Origin: JAYTQQ01 sp043784965
GTDB taxonomy: Bacteria; Bdellovibrionota; Bdellovibrionia; Bdellovibrionales; JAMPXM01
Length of the DNA: 64,000 nucleotides
Direction of reading: 5' to 3'
Assembly: GCA_043784965.1 (NCBI GenBank)
Contig: JAYVXS010000165.1
Span: forward strand, 17,028 to 81,027
Part shown: piece by piece, positions 17,102 to 25,259 of the stretch
Position numbering within the stretch: position 1 is the first letter of the stretch
How the letters are laid out: every line of letters starts with the position of its first letter
Translations under genes and position numbers: made by a program
Notes under the pieces: model-generated
What the model was told of the DNA's origin: nothing
Database searches by the model: none
The model's input: the letters and a program-made list of their open reading frames with translations, nothing else

Positions 17102-17656
17102 TTATTGTCTATTAAATCGATAGGCAATTTGACTTGCGATTAAATCCTTAATGAAGTCCCCAACTAAAAATGGAGTTAGGCCAGCGCTTAAAAGCAAAGC
17201 TTTTGGCAAAAAGAAGCTAAGACCTAGGAGGCCAAAACCAAATACCACGATGCTGCCTAAAATTGCCGCGATCCACGCAGTATGAAATTTCAGTGTCCAA
17301 CCTCGATCTGAAAGTGATCCCATTAAGAAGGAAGCAAAGAACATTCCCACAAGGTAACCAAGGCTTGGTCCTATCATGAGGCCAGAACTTCCACCTGCGA
17401 AAACCGGAAGGCCCAAGACTCCTACAAATAAATAACAACAAATGATGGCTAAGCCGCGTTTTTTCCCCCACAACAAAGCTGTCAAAGCAACTCCAAAAGT
17501 TTGTCCGGTGAGTGGTACCGGCGTAAAAGGCAAATGAATTGAAATTTGTGCCAAAGCGCTAATTAAGCAAACTCCGATAAAAACAGCGACCAGATTAGCC
17601 GAAATACTATCTCCATTTTTTTCAAGTAATCTAGAAACATAAGTTGGATTTTGCAT
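17102..17656 (-). CDS. bioY: Biotin transporter substrate-binding subunit
   Basis: 184 residues and about six membrane helices. BioY is the S component of a biotin ECF transporter. Family signatures: LPFTPVPLTGQTFGV (residues 42-56), GLPVFAGGSSGL and GPSLGYLVGM (about 82-104), and the final basic helix. AGGAG lies 6 bases before the ATG. No EcfA/EcfT genes are adjacent, so it either shares a general energising module or works alone, as reported for some BioY proteins. No biotin operator was recognised upstream. Confidence 0.94.
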   Translation of the reverse strand: MQNPTYVSRLLEKNGDSISANLVAVFIGVCLISALAQISIHLPFTPVPLTGQTFGVALTALLWGKKRGLAIICCYLFVGVLGLPVFAGGSSGLMIGPSLGYLVGMFFASFLMGSLSDRGWTLKFHTAWIAAILGSIVVFGFGLLGLSFFLPKALLLSAGLTPFLVGDFIKDLIASQIAYRFNRQ

Positions 17657-17759
17657 TTAATTCTCCTGGTTGAGATTTAAGCTAATATCATAATCTCTAA
17701 AAATAAAGTTGAATCTTTGAATTTGCTTCACAGGTTCATTCTTTTTTTAGTTGATAAAG

Positions 17760-17779
17760 TGTGGATAAAGTGTGGATAA
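17760..17779 (+). promoter_or_regulatory. Two direct consensus DnaA boxes, 11 bp apart
   Basis: TGTGGATAA at 17760-17768 and again at 17771-17779; the complement is TTATCCACA, the full consensus box. Same orientation, one helical turn apart, within an 11-bp tandem repeat GATAAAGTGTG (17753-17780). They could be DnaA-binding or chance products of the tandem repeat. Confidence 0.5.
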
Positions 17780-17780
17780 A

Positions 17781-17944
17781 CTGATCTCAGCGACAGTGAG
17801 ACGGTTAAACTGATTTCAGGGGCACTCGTGAGCCCTCAGCCGATCAATTAGCCGCATATTTATATATAATGAGCCACCTATAACTGGGACCGAAACTGAA
17901 AAACCGAGATCAGTAGTTGCTGCCCCTAAACTGCCCCTAAACTG
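17781..17944 (+). repeat. Dispersed modular intergenic element, copy 3 (most complete)
   Basis: The left module 17792-17823 matches 29 of 32 bases of 49160-49191 (complement). The right module contains the 23-bp word shared with 11591-11613, followed by AAACCGAGATC shared with the first copy. The centre is AT-rich. It ends in CCCCTAAACTG given twice. Confidence 0.8.
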
Positions 17945-18142
17945 CTATACGTAACTGGCAACAAAAAAGGTAGGGCCAACTTCACAAAACCAATCTGCTC
18001 TATAGAACGAAGCGTAAAAATTTGGTTTAGGTGCCCTCAAAAAATAGTTCATTTTCCAGGCACCCACTTTGACTAAGATTTGAACTCATAGTTGCCAGAA
18101 TCCCATTTGTCAGAACACGCTAAATAGGCTTAGCATCTAGAT

Positions 18143-19060
18143 ATGAATTTCAAATTCTATCCGACTCTCCGCCGCGCTCTCCATCTTGCTGCCGTTCTAG
18201 CGTTTACTAGTTGTGCCACTTCCAAAGTCACCACTTCGAATTTTAGTAATATCAAGTTAGGCACCTGGTCACTTACTCAAGAGTTAAAGGGAGAAGGAGT
18301 CATACTTATTCCGCAATGGCATCTTGCCTCGTCAATCTCAGCAAAGACCGACGCCAAAATAGCCCAAGAAGTAAATCAGCGCGCCATTTTCACCCAACTT
18401 TCCACCTGGATCGAGGCCCATACTATTGATGCAATCTTAGCCGAGGGTTGCGAGGGGGCAATCGATGCGCAGACCGATCAAAAATTTAATGGCTGGTCAA
18501 TCAACGATTTGAAGGGTGAATTGAGTAAACAAAATTCTATAGATGCAATATTGGCCCCAATTGCATTTAAGGTGAGAGTGAAATACCCAAATGACATTCA
18601 GGTGGTTTGTGCCGACAACAAAAGTCTAATTCAGAAAAATCAACTGGCATTGTCAAACTTACGTGGATTTTCAGGGTTTAAGTTTCGCATCGAACAAAGC
18701 ACACTTTCTCAGAGCGATCATCAAACTTTTCTTAATGCCAGTCGTGAAGCCTTAAGCTTAGCAAAAAATTCGCCCGAAAAAATAGTCATTGAAAGCTTGA
18801 ATTCTGAAGTTAAAAAATCCCTTGCGGACTTTGATTTAGCCATTCATCAACGCAATGAAAGCTTCATTTCAAAATCCAGGTCAATTCACGGAATAAAAGT
18901 GATCGTGATCGGAGCTGTTCATCTCAAAGACTTGCAGCTTCAACTTAGCCAAAGCAATATCGCTTTTTCAGTTTGGACCCCAGTTGGTATCGACGCGAAA
19001 GACACTCAATTACTCGAGCAGCTCAAGTCGAAATTGAAGTTACCAGAAGGTGGCTCGTGA
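18143..19060 (+). CDS. Probable lipoprotein with TraB/GumN (Tiki superfamily)-like domain
   Basis: 305 residues. The N-terminal signal ends in AFTSC, a loose lipobox that suggests outer-membrane anchoring. Elements reminiscent of the TraB/PrgY/GumN/ChaN (Tiki) superfamily: an early strand ending in a His (GVILIPQWHL), then DAILAEGCEG with the Glu expected in the metal/active site, an RN pair in QRNESFI, and the late strand VIVIGAVHLKDL with a second His. Tiki-family proteins are metal-dependent peptidases or haem binders. The match is to motif order only and is distant. First gene of an operon with yccF (GTGA overlap) and the ABC exporter. Confidence 0.6.
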   Translation: MNFKFYPTLRRALHLAAVLAFTSCATSKVTTSNFSNIKLGTWSLTQELKGEGVILIPQWHLASSISAKTDAKIAQEVNQRAIFTQLSTWIEAHTIDAILAEGCEGAIDAQTDQKFNGWSINDLKGELSKQNSIDAILAPIAFKVRVKYPNDIQVVCADNKSLIQKNQLALSNLRGFSGFKFRIEQSTLSQSDHQTFLNASREALSLAKNSPEKIVIESLNSEVKKSLADFDLAIHQRNESFISKSRSIHGIKVIVIGAVHLKDLQLQLSQSNIAFSVWTPVGIDAKDTQLLEQLKSKLKLPEGGS

Positions 19061-19440
19061 ATATTATTTTCAATTTACTATGGCTCTTATTAGGTGGTTT
19101 CGCGACAGCAACAAGTTGGTTTATCGCAAGCCTCATCATGCTCATATCAATTATCGGCATTCCTTGGGCAAAGGCTTGTTTTAATATTGCGCTGCTCAAT
19201 CTTTGGCCTTTTGGATCCAAAATAGTAAAAACCAAATCAGCGCCCGCCATGGGGGTTCTCACCACCCTCGGAAATATCTTATGGTTCATTATCGCAGGAT
19301 GGTGGCTAGCCCTGGGGCATTTAATACTTGCCCTACTTTTTTGTTTAACAATTATCGGCATCCCCTTTGGCGTTCAACATTTTAAACTTGCCGCCCTTTC
19401 AATTCGACCGGTTGGAAGAAATATTGAATTGGACTTTTGA
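19057..19440 (+). CDS. yccF: YccF-family inner-membrane protein
   Basis: 127 residues from the GTG at 19057, which overlaps the upstream stop in GTGA and starts exactly at the family N terminus (NIIFNLLWLLLGG). YccF proteins have two similar halves, each with a hydrophobic hairpin and a GIP motif: ISIIGIPWAKACF (about residues 28-40) and LTIIGIPFGVQHF, followed by LWPFGS and IRPVGR. Both halves are present, and the length is that of the family. Function in the family is unknown. The ABC transporter begins just downstream. Confidence 0.9.
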   Translation: MNIIFNLLWLLLGGFATATSWFIASLIMLISIIGIPWAKACFNIALLNLWPFGSKIVKTKSAPAMGVLTTLGNILWFIIAGWWLALGHLILALLFCLTIIGIPFGVQHFKLAALSIRPVGRNIELDF

Positions 19441-19463
19441 GGATACCAAGAAAGCAAATAAGC

Positions 19464-21218
19464 ATGAACTCAAAAAATCTAGATGAGCCGAAGGATCTTT
19501 GGTTTCGCATTTTGAAACTGGCGCGGCCTGAAACCAAGGCTCTTATGATTGCGACCATTTTCTTAGCAATTGGTAGCTCAAGTAATTTAGTGTATCCGCA
19601 AATTATAAAAACTATGATTGACGGAGCCCTTAACGCCAAACAAATGGACAAGATCAATCAGGTCGCGGGCCTGATGTTTTTAATTTTTTTCATTCAATCG
19701 ATTGCGGCGGCGCTGCGCTACTATTTATTCACCATGGCTGGCGAGCGAATTGTGCTTCGCCTAAGGCAAAATCTTTACTCTCATATTCTCGAGCAAGAGA
19801 TTGCATTCTTTGATTTTAATCGCACCGGCGAACTGATGAGTCGCATATCGAGCGATGCGACCATTTTGCAAAATGCAGTCAGTGTGAATATTTCAATGGG
19901 TCTTCGTAATATCGCCGGAGCCATTGGCGGTCTCGCCATGATGATCTATACTTCGCCCAAACTAGCATTGACTATGCTGTTAGTGGTTCCTCCTGTAGCC
20001 TTCGGCGCCGGAATTTTCGGAAGGCGCATTCGTGGTTTTTCAAAGAAGTCTCAAGATGCGCTCGCTCAAGCTTCTACCGTGGCTGAAGAAACTATTTCTG
20101 GAATGCGCACCGTGCGTTCTTTTGCTCAAGAGGATTTCGAAAAATTCAGGTACAACTCGAGCCTGACACTTTCACTTGAGTCGGCCCGAGGCCGAGTAAT
20201 GCAAATCGCCTGGTTCACCGGAATTGCTACAATGATTGGTTCATTTGCCGTTGTCGGCGTCTTATGGTTTGGCGGAAAGCTGGTGATTTTAAATGAATTG
20301 AGTATCGGCGATCTCACACAATTTCTACTTTATTTGCTCATTATGTCTTTCGCAGTCGGGGCACTTGGGAGCTTGTGGGGCGATTTCATGTCTGCGGTGG
20401 GTGCGGCCAGACGGATTTTTGAGATTCTCGACAAAAAACCCATGGTGCAAAATAATATTGGCCATAAGATTCAAGGCCTCCGAGGTGAGCTGAAGTTCGA
20501 GGCAGTTGAGTTTGCCTATCCAAGTCGGCTCGACACCAGTGTCTTGAAGAATTTTAATTTGCATCTAAAACCAGATCAAACAGTTGCCCTGGTCGGCCCC
20601 TCGGGTAGCGGCAAGACCACGGTGGCAAGTTTGGTCTCAAGATTTTATGATCCGATAAATGGTAGCATTTCTCTTGATGGAGAAGACATTAAAACTCTTG
20701 AGCCCCATTGGATGAGAAGACAAATCGGCTTGGTTTCACAAGAGCCCATCCTCATTTCATCTAGCATAGAAGAAAATATTCGCTACGGAAATGAACAGGC
20801 CACCAGCGAAGAAGTTGTCAGTGCAGCAAAGCAAGCCAATGCTGAAGAGTTTATATTGAAATTTCAAGATCGTTACGCGACACTCGTTGGTGAAAGAGGC
20901 ATTCAACTATCGGGCGGACAGAAACAAAGAGTGGCAATTGCAAGAGCCCTGCTCAAAAATCCAAAGATTTTAATTCTAGATGAAGCCACCAGCGCGCTTG
21001 ACACCGAAAGCGAAGCTCTCGTGCAAGAAGCCCTGGCAAGATTAATGAAGGGTCGAACCACCTTGGTCATCGCGCATCGACTTGCAACTATTCAAAACGC
21101 CGATATTATTTGTGTTATGGAAAACGGCAGAATCATGCAGCTTGGATCTCATCAAGAATTAATTAAAGAAGAAAAGGGAATTTACAGAAAACTAATTGAG
21201 CGACAGCTCAGTCAATAA
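19464..21218 (+). CDS. ABC exporter half-transporter (MsbA/LmrA-like)
   Basis: 584 residues from the ATG at 19464; the frame also opens at a TTG overlapping the yccF stop but lacks a ribosome site there. An N-terminal six-helix exporter domain (about 20-310) is followed by an ATPase domain with Walker A GPSGSGKTT, Q-loop VSQEPILISSSI, signature LSGGQKQR, Walker B ILILDEATSALD and H-loop IAHRL. All key residues are intact. Such homodimers flip lipids, lipid A precursors or drugs. The substrate cannot be told from sequence; no lpxK or kdtA neighbour supports a true MsbA call. Third gene of the operon. Confidence 0.93.
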   Translation: MNSKNLDEPKDLWFRILKLARPETKALMIATIFLAIGSSSNLVYPQIIKTMIDGALNAKQMDKINQVAGLMFLIFFIQSIAAALRYYLFTMAGERIVLRLRQNLYSHILEQEIAFFDFNRTGELMSRISSDATILQNAVSVNISMGLRNIAGAIGGLAMMIYTSPKLALTMLLVVPPVAFGAGIFGRRIRGFSKKSQDALAQASTVAEETISGMRTVRSFAQEDFEKFRYNSSLTLSLESARGRVMQIAWFTGIATMIGSFAVVGVLWFGGKLVILNELSIGDLTQFLLYLLIMSFAVGALGSLWGDFMSAVGAARRIFEILDKKPMVQNNIGHKIQGLRGELKFEAVEFAYPSRLDTSVLKNFNLHLKPDQTVALVGPSGSGKTTVASLVSRFYDPINGSISLDGEDIKTLEPHWMRRQIGLVSQEPILISSSIEENIRYGNEQATSEEVVSAAKQANAEEFILKFQDRYATLVGERGIQLSGGQKQRVAIARALLKNPKILILDEATSALDTESEALVQEALARLMKGRTTLVIAHRLATIQNADIICVMENGRIMQLGSHQELIKEEKGIYRKLIERQLSQ

Positions 21219-21221
21219 CAG

Positions 21222-21382
21222 GGGCCCGTCCAAAAATAAACTGTGCGTTTTCACGAAGTGAATTTTGAAATAAATTGAGGCGGGAGACCGCTTCCTTAGC
21301 AGGAAGCTAAGGGGAGGTCGACCAACGAAAAGTTAATTCAAAATACCAAGTGAAAATGTGCAAGTTATTTTTGGACGGGCCC
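21222..21382. repeat. 161-bp element with 18-bp perfect terminal inverted repeats
   Basis: GGGCCCGTCCAAAAATAA (21222-21239) is perfectly complementary to 21365-21382. Inward, the arms stay imperfectly complementary for about 30 bp more (GTGCGTTTTCAC against the complement of GTGAAAATGTGC), and the centre carries a stem GCTTCCT-TAGC-AGGAAGC. It ends 3 bp before the GGAGG of the next gene. It could be a non-autonomous mobile element (MITE-like) or a structured leader. No clear target-site duplication was seen. Confidence 0.8.
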
Positions 21383-21394
21383 TAAGGAGGACTC

Positions 21395-21748
21395 GTGAGA
21401 AATATTTTGAGTGCGGAAAATTTGGATACGAAAGCAAAAGAGAAAATTGAAAAATTTCATGCCGATGTAGTAAAGGAAGTGGAAGCGGCAGTAAAGACAA
21501 ACAAGATTGTGATCGTAGGCATGGCTCAAAATCCCGTGGTTTCTAAAGCACGAAAAAATTTGGATACTGCTGGTTTAAAATTTAAATACTTAGAGTATGG
21601 CAGTTACTTTTCAATGTGGAAGCCTCGCCTAGCAGTTAAGCTGTGGAGCGGCTGGCCAACATTTCCACAGGTTTTCGTTGATGCAAAACTGATTGGCGGC
21701 AATGCCGAATTAGAAGAAATGCTAAAGTCTGGTAAAATTAAAAACTAA
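21395..21748 (+). CDS. Glutaredoxin-fold protein without cysteine
   Basis: 117 residues from a GTG start with GGAGG 5 bases upstream. The C-terminal half has monothiol-glutaredoxin landmarks: KIVIVGM, then SKARKNLDTAGLKFKYLEYG, the WPTFPQVFVDAKLIGG block with cis-Pro and the glutathione-binding GG, and an ELEEMLKSG end. In place of the active-site CGFS it reads NPVVSKA, and the protein contains no cysteine at all. It therefore cannot do thiol redox chemistry or ligate an Fe-S cluster through Cys; it may bind glutathione or a partner protein. The fold assignment is good, the role unknown. Confidence 0.82.
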   Translation: MRNILSAENLDTKAKEKIEKFHADVVKEVEAAVKTNKIVIVGMAQNPVVSKARKNLDTAGLKFKYLEYGSYFSMWKPRLAVKLWSGWPTFPQVFVDAKLIGGNAELEEMLKSGKIKN

Positions 21749-21765
21749 TGTGCTCCGAAAAACTA

Positions 21766-21797
21766 GCTTTCTTTCATGACCAGTCATGAAAGAAAGC
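21766..21797. terminator. Bidirectional terminator hairpin
   Basis: Perfect 15-bp stem GCTTTCTTTCATGAC / GTCATGAAAGAAAGC with a 2-nt loop between two convergent genes (ends at 21748 and 21815). No long T-run, but the A/T-rich stem and the position fit a shared terminator. Confidence 0.75.
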
Positions 21798-21814
21798 CAA
21801 TAGCCTCGAAATTT

Positions 21815-22978
21815 TTAAATGTAGGATCCGCTTCGGATTTTATCGACAATGATCTTCTCAGGGGTCAAAGGATCGTTTGGATTCACCGCGAACAATGCCT
21901 GTTGCTCACATCGCAGTTTGTTTTTAACCAGCCAGTTGAGAATATCCGCAAGTTTACGATTTTTCTTGTCTTGAAAAAATGGATCATTCGCCAAAGCATC
22001 TTTAGCTTTTTTAAGCGATCTCGACTCAACTGGGTCCTTTTCGCGAACTTCGTAGCAATCCAAATCATATTTCTTCACATCCTCTGGCAAAACTCCCAGA
22101 AAATGAACAGAAGGTGCCGAGAAATCAGAGTTACGAATCAGTGATGCCGCAGAACCGGCCTTCAAAGTTCGAAAAATATTTTGCAAAGTATAGGCGTCGA
22201 GATCTCCAAAAAAGAATATTGGAACTTTAAGTTCGGTTTGAATTAGTTTACACCAGCCGCGCACTCCATTCGACGGAACCCCTTGAGCACCCATGACAAT
22301 ACAGTTATGTCTTTTCGTCATGCCATTTGACACAAGGGTTCCCGCTGTACCTTCGGACTCAACAACCAGGCAAAACTCGATTTTTTTCTTGGCCTTTAGC
22401 CTTAAAGCTTGAGGTTTATTTTTCGGCTGAAAGGGTGTTGTTCCGAGAGAACTTAAATCAACGACGGCACGGTCTCCATCCGAAAGAGTTTCAGTCACTA
22501 CCAGATGTTGCGAATAAGTTTGGCCGCCGCGATCATTGGCAAAACAATTGAGCTCTTCGCGGTAGACCTCGAGCATATCACCAATAAAATCAATAATCGA
22601 ATCGCTCTCTTCTTGCGCCGTAAAATCAAGCGGCTTTAAGTTCTGAGACGACTTCACCATACCTTTTCCGATGTAATAGAGTTCGCGCTTGGTATTGACC
22701 GCACCGGTGCGAATATTTCGCAGTAGCACCTCAAGCATAAAAACCACTCTCGCCATTTTCTGAACGCTTGATACATTGAGCTCGGTGCGAACTCTCTTAC
22801 TACCTGGAGTCAAATAACCGACTTTTGGATTATACAATGAGTTGTCGAGCGAACATTTAACCGCCTCAAGAACGGGGCGATTTGAATTTTCGAGCTCCTT
22901 GAGCATGATATCACACAATGCTTTTGCTTCTGCCGGGATATCTTTAGTGAGCTTTCGAATCCTAATAATTTTATCCAT
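21815..22978 (-). CDS. top6A: DNA topoisomerase VI subunit A (Spo11-like cleavage subunit)
   Basis: 387 residues. This subunit cuts both DNA strands through a tyrosine in the archaeal-type type IIB topoisomerase. The winged-helix motif TKREL followed by YY ends at Tyr102, which aligns with the catalytic Tyr of Spo11 (RDIFY). The Toprim domain has LVVESEGT with Glu207, then GVPSNGVRGW, and the acidic pair in FFGDLDAYTL (Asp259, Asp261); the canonical DxDPxG is DLDAYT here. LKAGSAAS matches the yKxGS block. AAGGG precedes the ATG. It is 12 bp downstream of the B subunit gene. Topoisomerase VI is nearly universal in archaea and sporadic in bacteria, so acquisition by transfer is likely. Confidence 0.93.
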   Translation of the reverse strand: MDKIIRIRKLTKDIPAEAKALCDIMLKELENSNRPVLEAVKCSLDNSLYNPKVGYLTPGSKRVRTELNVSSVQKMARVVFMLEVLLRNIRTGAVNTKRELYYIGKGMVKSSQNLKPLDFTAQEESDSIIDFIGDMLEVYREELNCFANDRGGQTYSQHLVVTETLSDGDRAVVDLSSLGTTPFQPKNKPQALRLKAKKKIEFCLVVESEGTAGTLVSNGMTKRHNCIVMGAQGVPSNGVRGWCKLIQTELKVPIFFFGDLDAYTLQNIFRTLKAGSAASLIRNSDFSAPSVHFLGVLPEDVKKYDLDCYEVREKDPVESRSLKKAKDALANDPFFQDKKNRKLADILNWLVKNKLRCEQQALFAVNPNDPLTPEKIIVDKIRSGSYI

Positions 22979-22990
22979 TATATCATCCCT

Positions 22991-24892
22991 TTATTTCGAT
23001 TTTTTCTGAGTCGCGGCTTTTTCGGTGGCCTTCGCTTTAGACTTTGAGGCTGTTTTCTCAGTCCCCTGGGCTTGTTTTTCCGTCGCCTGTTTTTCAGTCG
23101 ATTTGACAGTCGATTTGACAGTCGAATCTTGGGCCTCTTTAGCCGTGGTTCCCTTTTGCGTGCCCTTATCTTTAGAGCCCTCAAGCTCTTCGTCTACTGG
23201 AGCTTCAAATTCAGTTAGCTCTTCGGTGAGCAATTCACTCTCAACATGGCGCTGATCAAATTTCACCCCAGCTTTGAGGGCTTTTTCTTTCAAAGCTTGC
23301 AATCGAACCTCAGCAACTGACAGGTCTTTTTCAGCCGCACGTGTGTCTCGACCCAACAGCTTTTTCAAGCCTTCTTCGGCATTTTTTTTGCGTGTCTGAT
23401 TAGCGCCGGTAATACGAACCAAGCCCTCAACCAAGATTGGACCGAATTGTTCAATATGGGCCAATTTTCTCTCAAGATCTGCTTCTTTATTTTCTTTGCG
23501 AATATGGCGAGAGAGCTGCTGGCCCGCTTGCATCAATGTACGCCTGATTTCCTCAATGAGCTCATCGGATGCATCTATTGTTTCTTTCGAGGCATTTTTA
23601 AACTTAATAAATGGCGAGACCACACTAATGGCGAATACATAGGGGCCGGAAGGAATACTATCTTTACCTTGCGCAAGCCCATACGAACGCCAATTGACAC
23701 TTTCAACAGCTTGAGTGATCGCACATGAACTCTTATCAAACTGCAAGGGCACACGATTGGCGAAGCGAAGAAGTTGAATAGATTCATCCATGCTACCTCT
23801 GGTTAAAAACCGGGCCAAGGCCACTTCAACAACGACGGGTTTAAAATCACAAATTCGCGGTTTGCGGGTTACCACTGAGAAGAAATCGATGTCACCAAGT
23901 CGCATAATACTTTTCGAAAGTGCTTCTTCACCAACAGTAAGTACTGATTTAGTAGAGGGGCTTTGCAATTCAACTTTTTGAATGACCTGAAAAGCAGCTT
24001 TAAATTCGCCTTCCTTCATTTTCATTACCGGCATATTCAACAAAGATTTTGGCATTCCGCCTTTAACGAGATCCTTAATTGTTTGATCACTCACTCGAGA
24101 AAAGCCAGTTTTCAAGAATTTGCCGAAATCAACTTTCCCGAAAAGGTGCGCGTGAGTCATAAATTCGCCAAGCTTCATCGTATGTGGATGCGGCAAAGTA
24201 CTCTCTGGAATTTCAGGACAAATATCAGTAACCCGCTTTACCTTCACCCATTCTTGATCGACAACTTTGTAGTCTAAACTCATATGGGGATTTACTAAAG
24301 TAGTGCCCTCTAAATAGGTCAAAAGTCCACCATCACCATTTAATTGAATTCGTCCATCAATACGAAACTCAACACGGGTCCCATGCGGACGATCCCAATC
24401 GATGCTTTCCTTTTTCTTAAGGACACCCTTGTTAGCTTTAATATCGACGTCGACAAGACAACTAATTGCCTTGCGCATATTTTTCTGGATTGTCGTCACC
24501 TGCACACCCGAAGCATTCGTCAGCTGAGCCCAGGTTGTCGCTGCCGAAATGCCTATACCCTGTTGTCCGCGTGAACATTGGCCTTTACCAAATTTACTAG
24601 AGGCCAGATACTCGCCAAAAACCTTTGCAATATCATCCGGATCAATCCCGGGACCATTATCTTCAACGACGATTTTAATTAGATCAGTTGATTTCGAACT
24701 TCCTTCGCCGATTTTTGTAATTGAAACCTTCAAGTCCGGCAAAATTGAGCTTTCTTCACAGGCATCAAGTGAGTTATCAACGGCCTCTTTAAGAGTCGTC
24801 AATACGGCTTTAAGTGGCGAAGAAAATCCCACCTGTTGCAAATTCTTTGCGAAATACTCCGCGGTACTACTGCTGGTAATTTTTTTTGACAC
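22991..24892 (-). CDS. top6B: DNA topoisomerase VI subunit B (GHKL ATPase subunit)
   Basis: 633 residues from a GTG start with AAGGAT about 10 bases upstream. It binds ATP and dimerises to drive strand passage. Motifs: KEAVDNSLDACEE (N-box, residues 35-47, Asn40), VVEDNGPGI (75-83), SRGQQGIGISAA (107-118, the lid), then the H2TH-like and transducer regions with GPYVFAISVVSPFIKFKNASKE near 420-441. After about residue 540 the family's variable C-terminal part is a hydrophilic tail rich in Lys, Thr, Glu and Ala with KSTVKSTEKQATEK repeats. The two genes form a complete enzyme operon. Confidence 0.93.
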   Translation of the reverse strand: MSKKITSSSTAEYFAKNLQQVGFSSPLKAVLTTLKEAVDNSLDACEESSILPDLKVSITKIGEGSSKSTDLIKIVVEDNGPGIDPDDIAKVFGEYLASSKFGKGQCSRGQQGIGISAATTWAQLTNASGVQVTTIQKNMRKAISCLVDVDIKANKGVLKKKESIDWDRPHGTRVEFRIDGRIQLNGDGGLLTYLEGTTLVNPHMSLDYKVVDQEWVKVKRVTDICPEIPESTLPHPHTMKLGEFMTHAHLFGKVDFGKFLKTGFSRVSDQTIKDLVKGGMPKSLLNMPVMKMKEGEFKAAFQVIQKVELQSPSTKSVLTVGEEALSKSIMRLGDIDFFSVVTRKPRICDFKPVVVEVALARFLTRGSMDESIQLLRFANRVPLQFDKSSCAITQAVESVNWRSYGLAQGKDSIPSGPYVFAISVVSPFIKFKNASKETIDASDELIEEIRRTLMQAGQQLSRHIRKENKEADLERKLAHIEQFGPILVEGLVRITGANQTRKKNAEEGLKKLLGRDTRAAEKDLSVAEVRLQALKEKALKAGVKFDQRHVESELLTEELTEFEAPVDEELEGSKDKGTQKGTTAKEAQDSTVKSTVKSTEKQATEKQAQGTEKTASKSKAKATEKAATQKKSK

Positions 24893-25259
24893 TTTACAAT
24901 TATCCTTTTTGGCCTCTTTGAGTCCGCTTGCAAGAAGAGCCTTTGTGCTTTCAAAAGTATTATCAAATTACATTCAAGCGTCATTCTTCATCTCAATTCA
25001 ACAAAAAAATTTAAATCGCGCGAAAATCACACAGTTTATTGCAAATGCCTTTTAGCTGAATCTGCGATAATTCTAATGGACGTCATTGTGTTTTGGCAGG
25101 TGATGAAGTATTTTTGAACACAAATCTGAGTTCCATGAGCATTGCTCATTGAATTGGCGTTTTTAAAGTGATGCGGCGTTTCTGTTATTGTTGAGCCTGT
25201 CCAATTTGTTATCATCTAGAAATGTTTTTGATCAAATTTAAACGAAAGAAGCTATTGAA
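24893..25259. other. Divergent intergenic region, topoisomerase VI operon and FKBP gene
   Basis: 367 bases that must contain both promoters. Seen: a 23-bp palindrome (25131-25153). No ORF, RNA gene or dispersed element is supported. Confidence 0.55.
25131..25153. promoter_or_regulatory. 23-bp palindrome, operator candidate
   Basis: ATGAGCA-T-TGCTCAT perfect core (25135-25149), extended by TTC and GAA after one mismatched pair. It lies in a divergent promoter region 107 bp before the FKBP gene, and has the shape of a dimeric repressor site. Confidence 0.5.

Larger units (their letters stand above)
17657..18142. other. Intergenic region between bioY and the TraB/Tiki-like gene
   Basis: 486 bases between divergent genes. 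It holds two consensus DnaA boxes (17760-17779) and a dispersed modular element (17781-17944). The rest (17945-18142) must hold the promoter of the rightward operon; no ORF is supported. Confidence 0.6.

Noticed and set aside
17753..17944. Chromosomal replication origin
   Set aside because: Only two DnaA boxes, no AT-rich unwinding region recognised and no dnaA, dnaN, rpmH or gidA nearby.
24549..25055. 168-codon plus-strand frame opposite top6B
   Set aside because: Antisense to the highly conserved GHKL region; no ribosome site and no family pattern.
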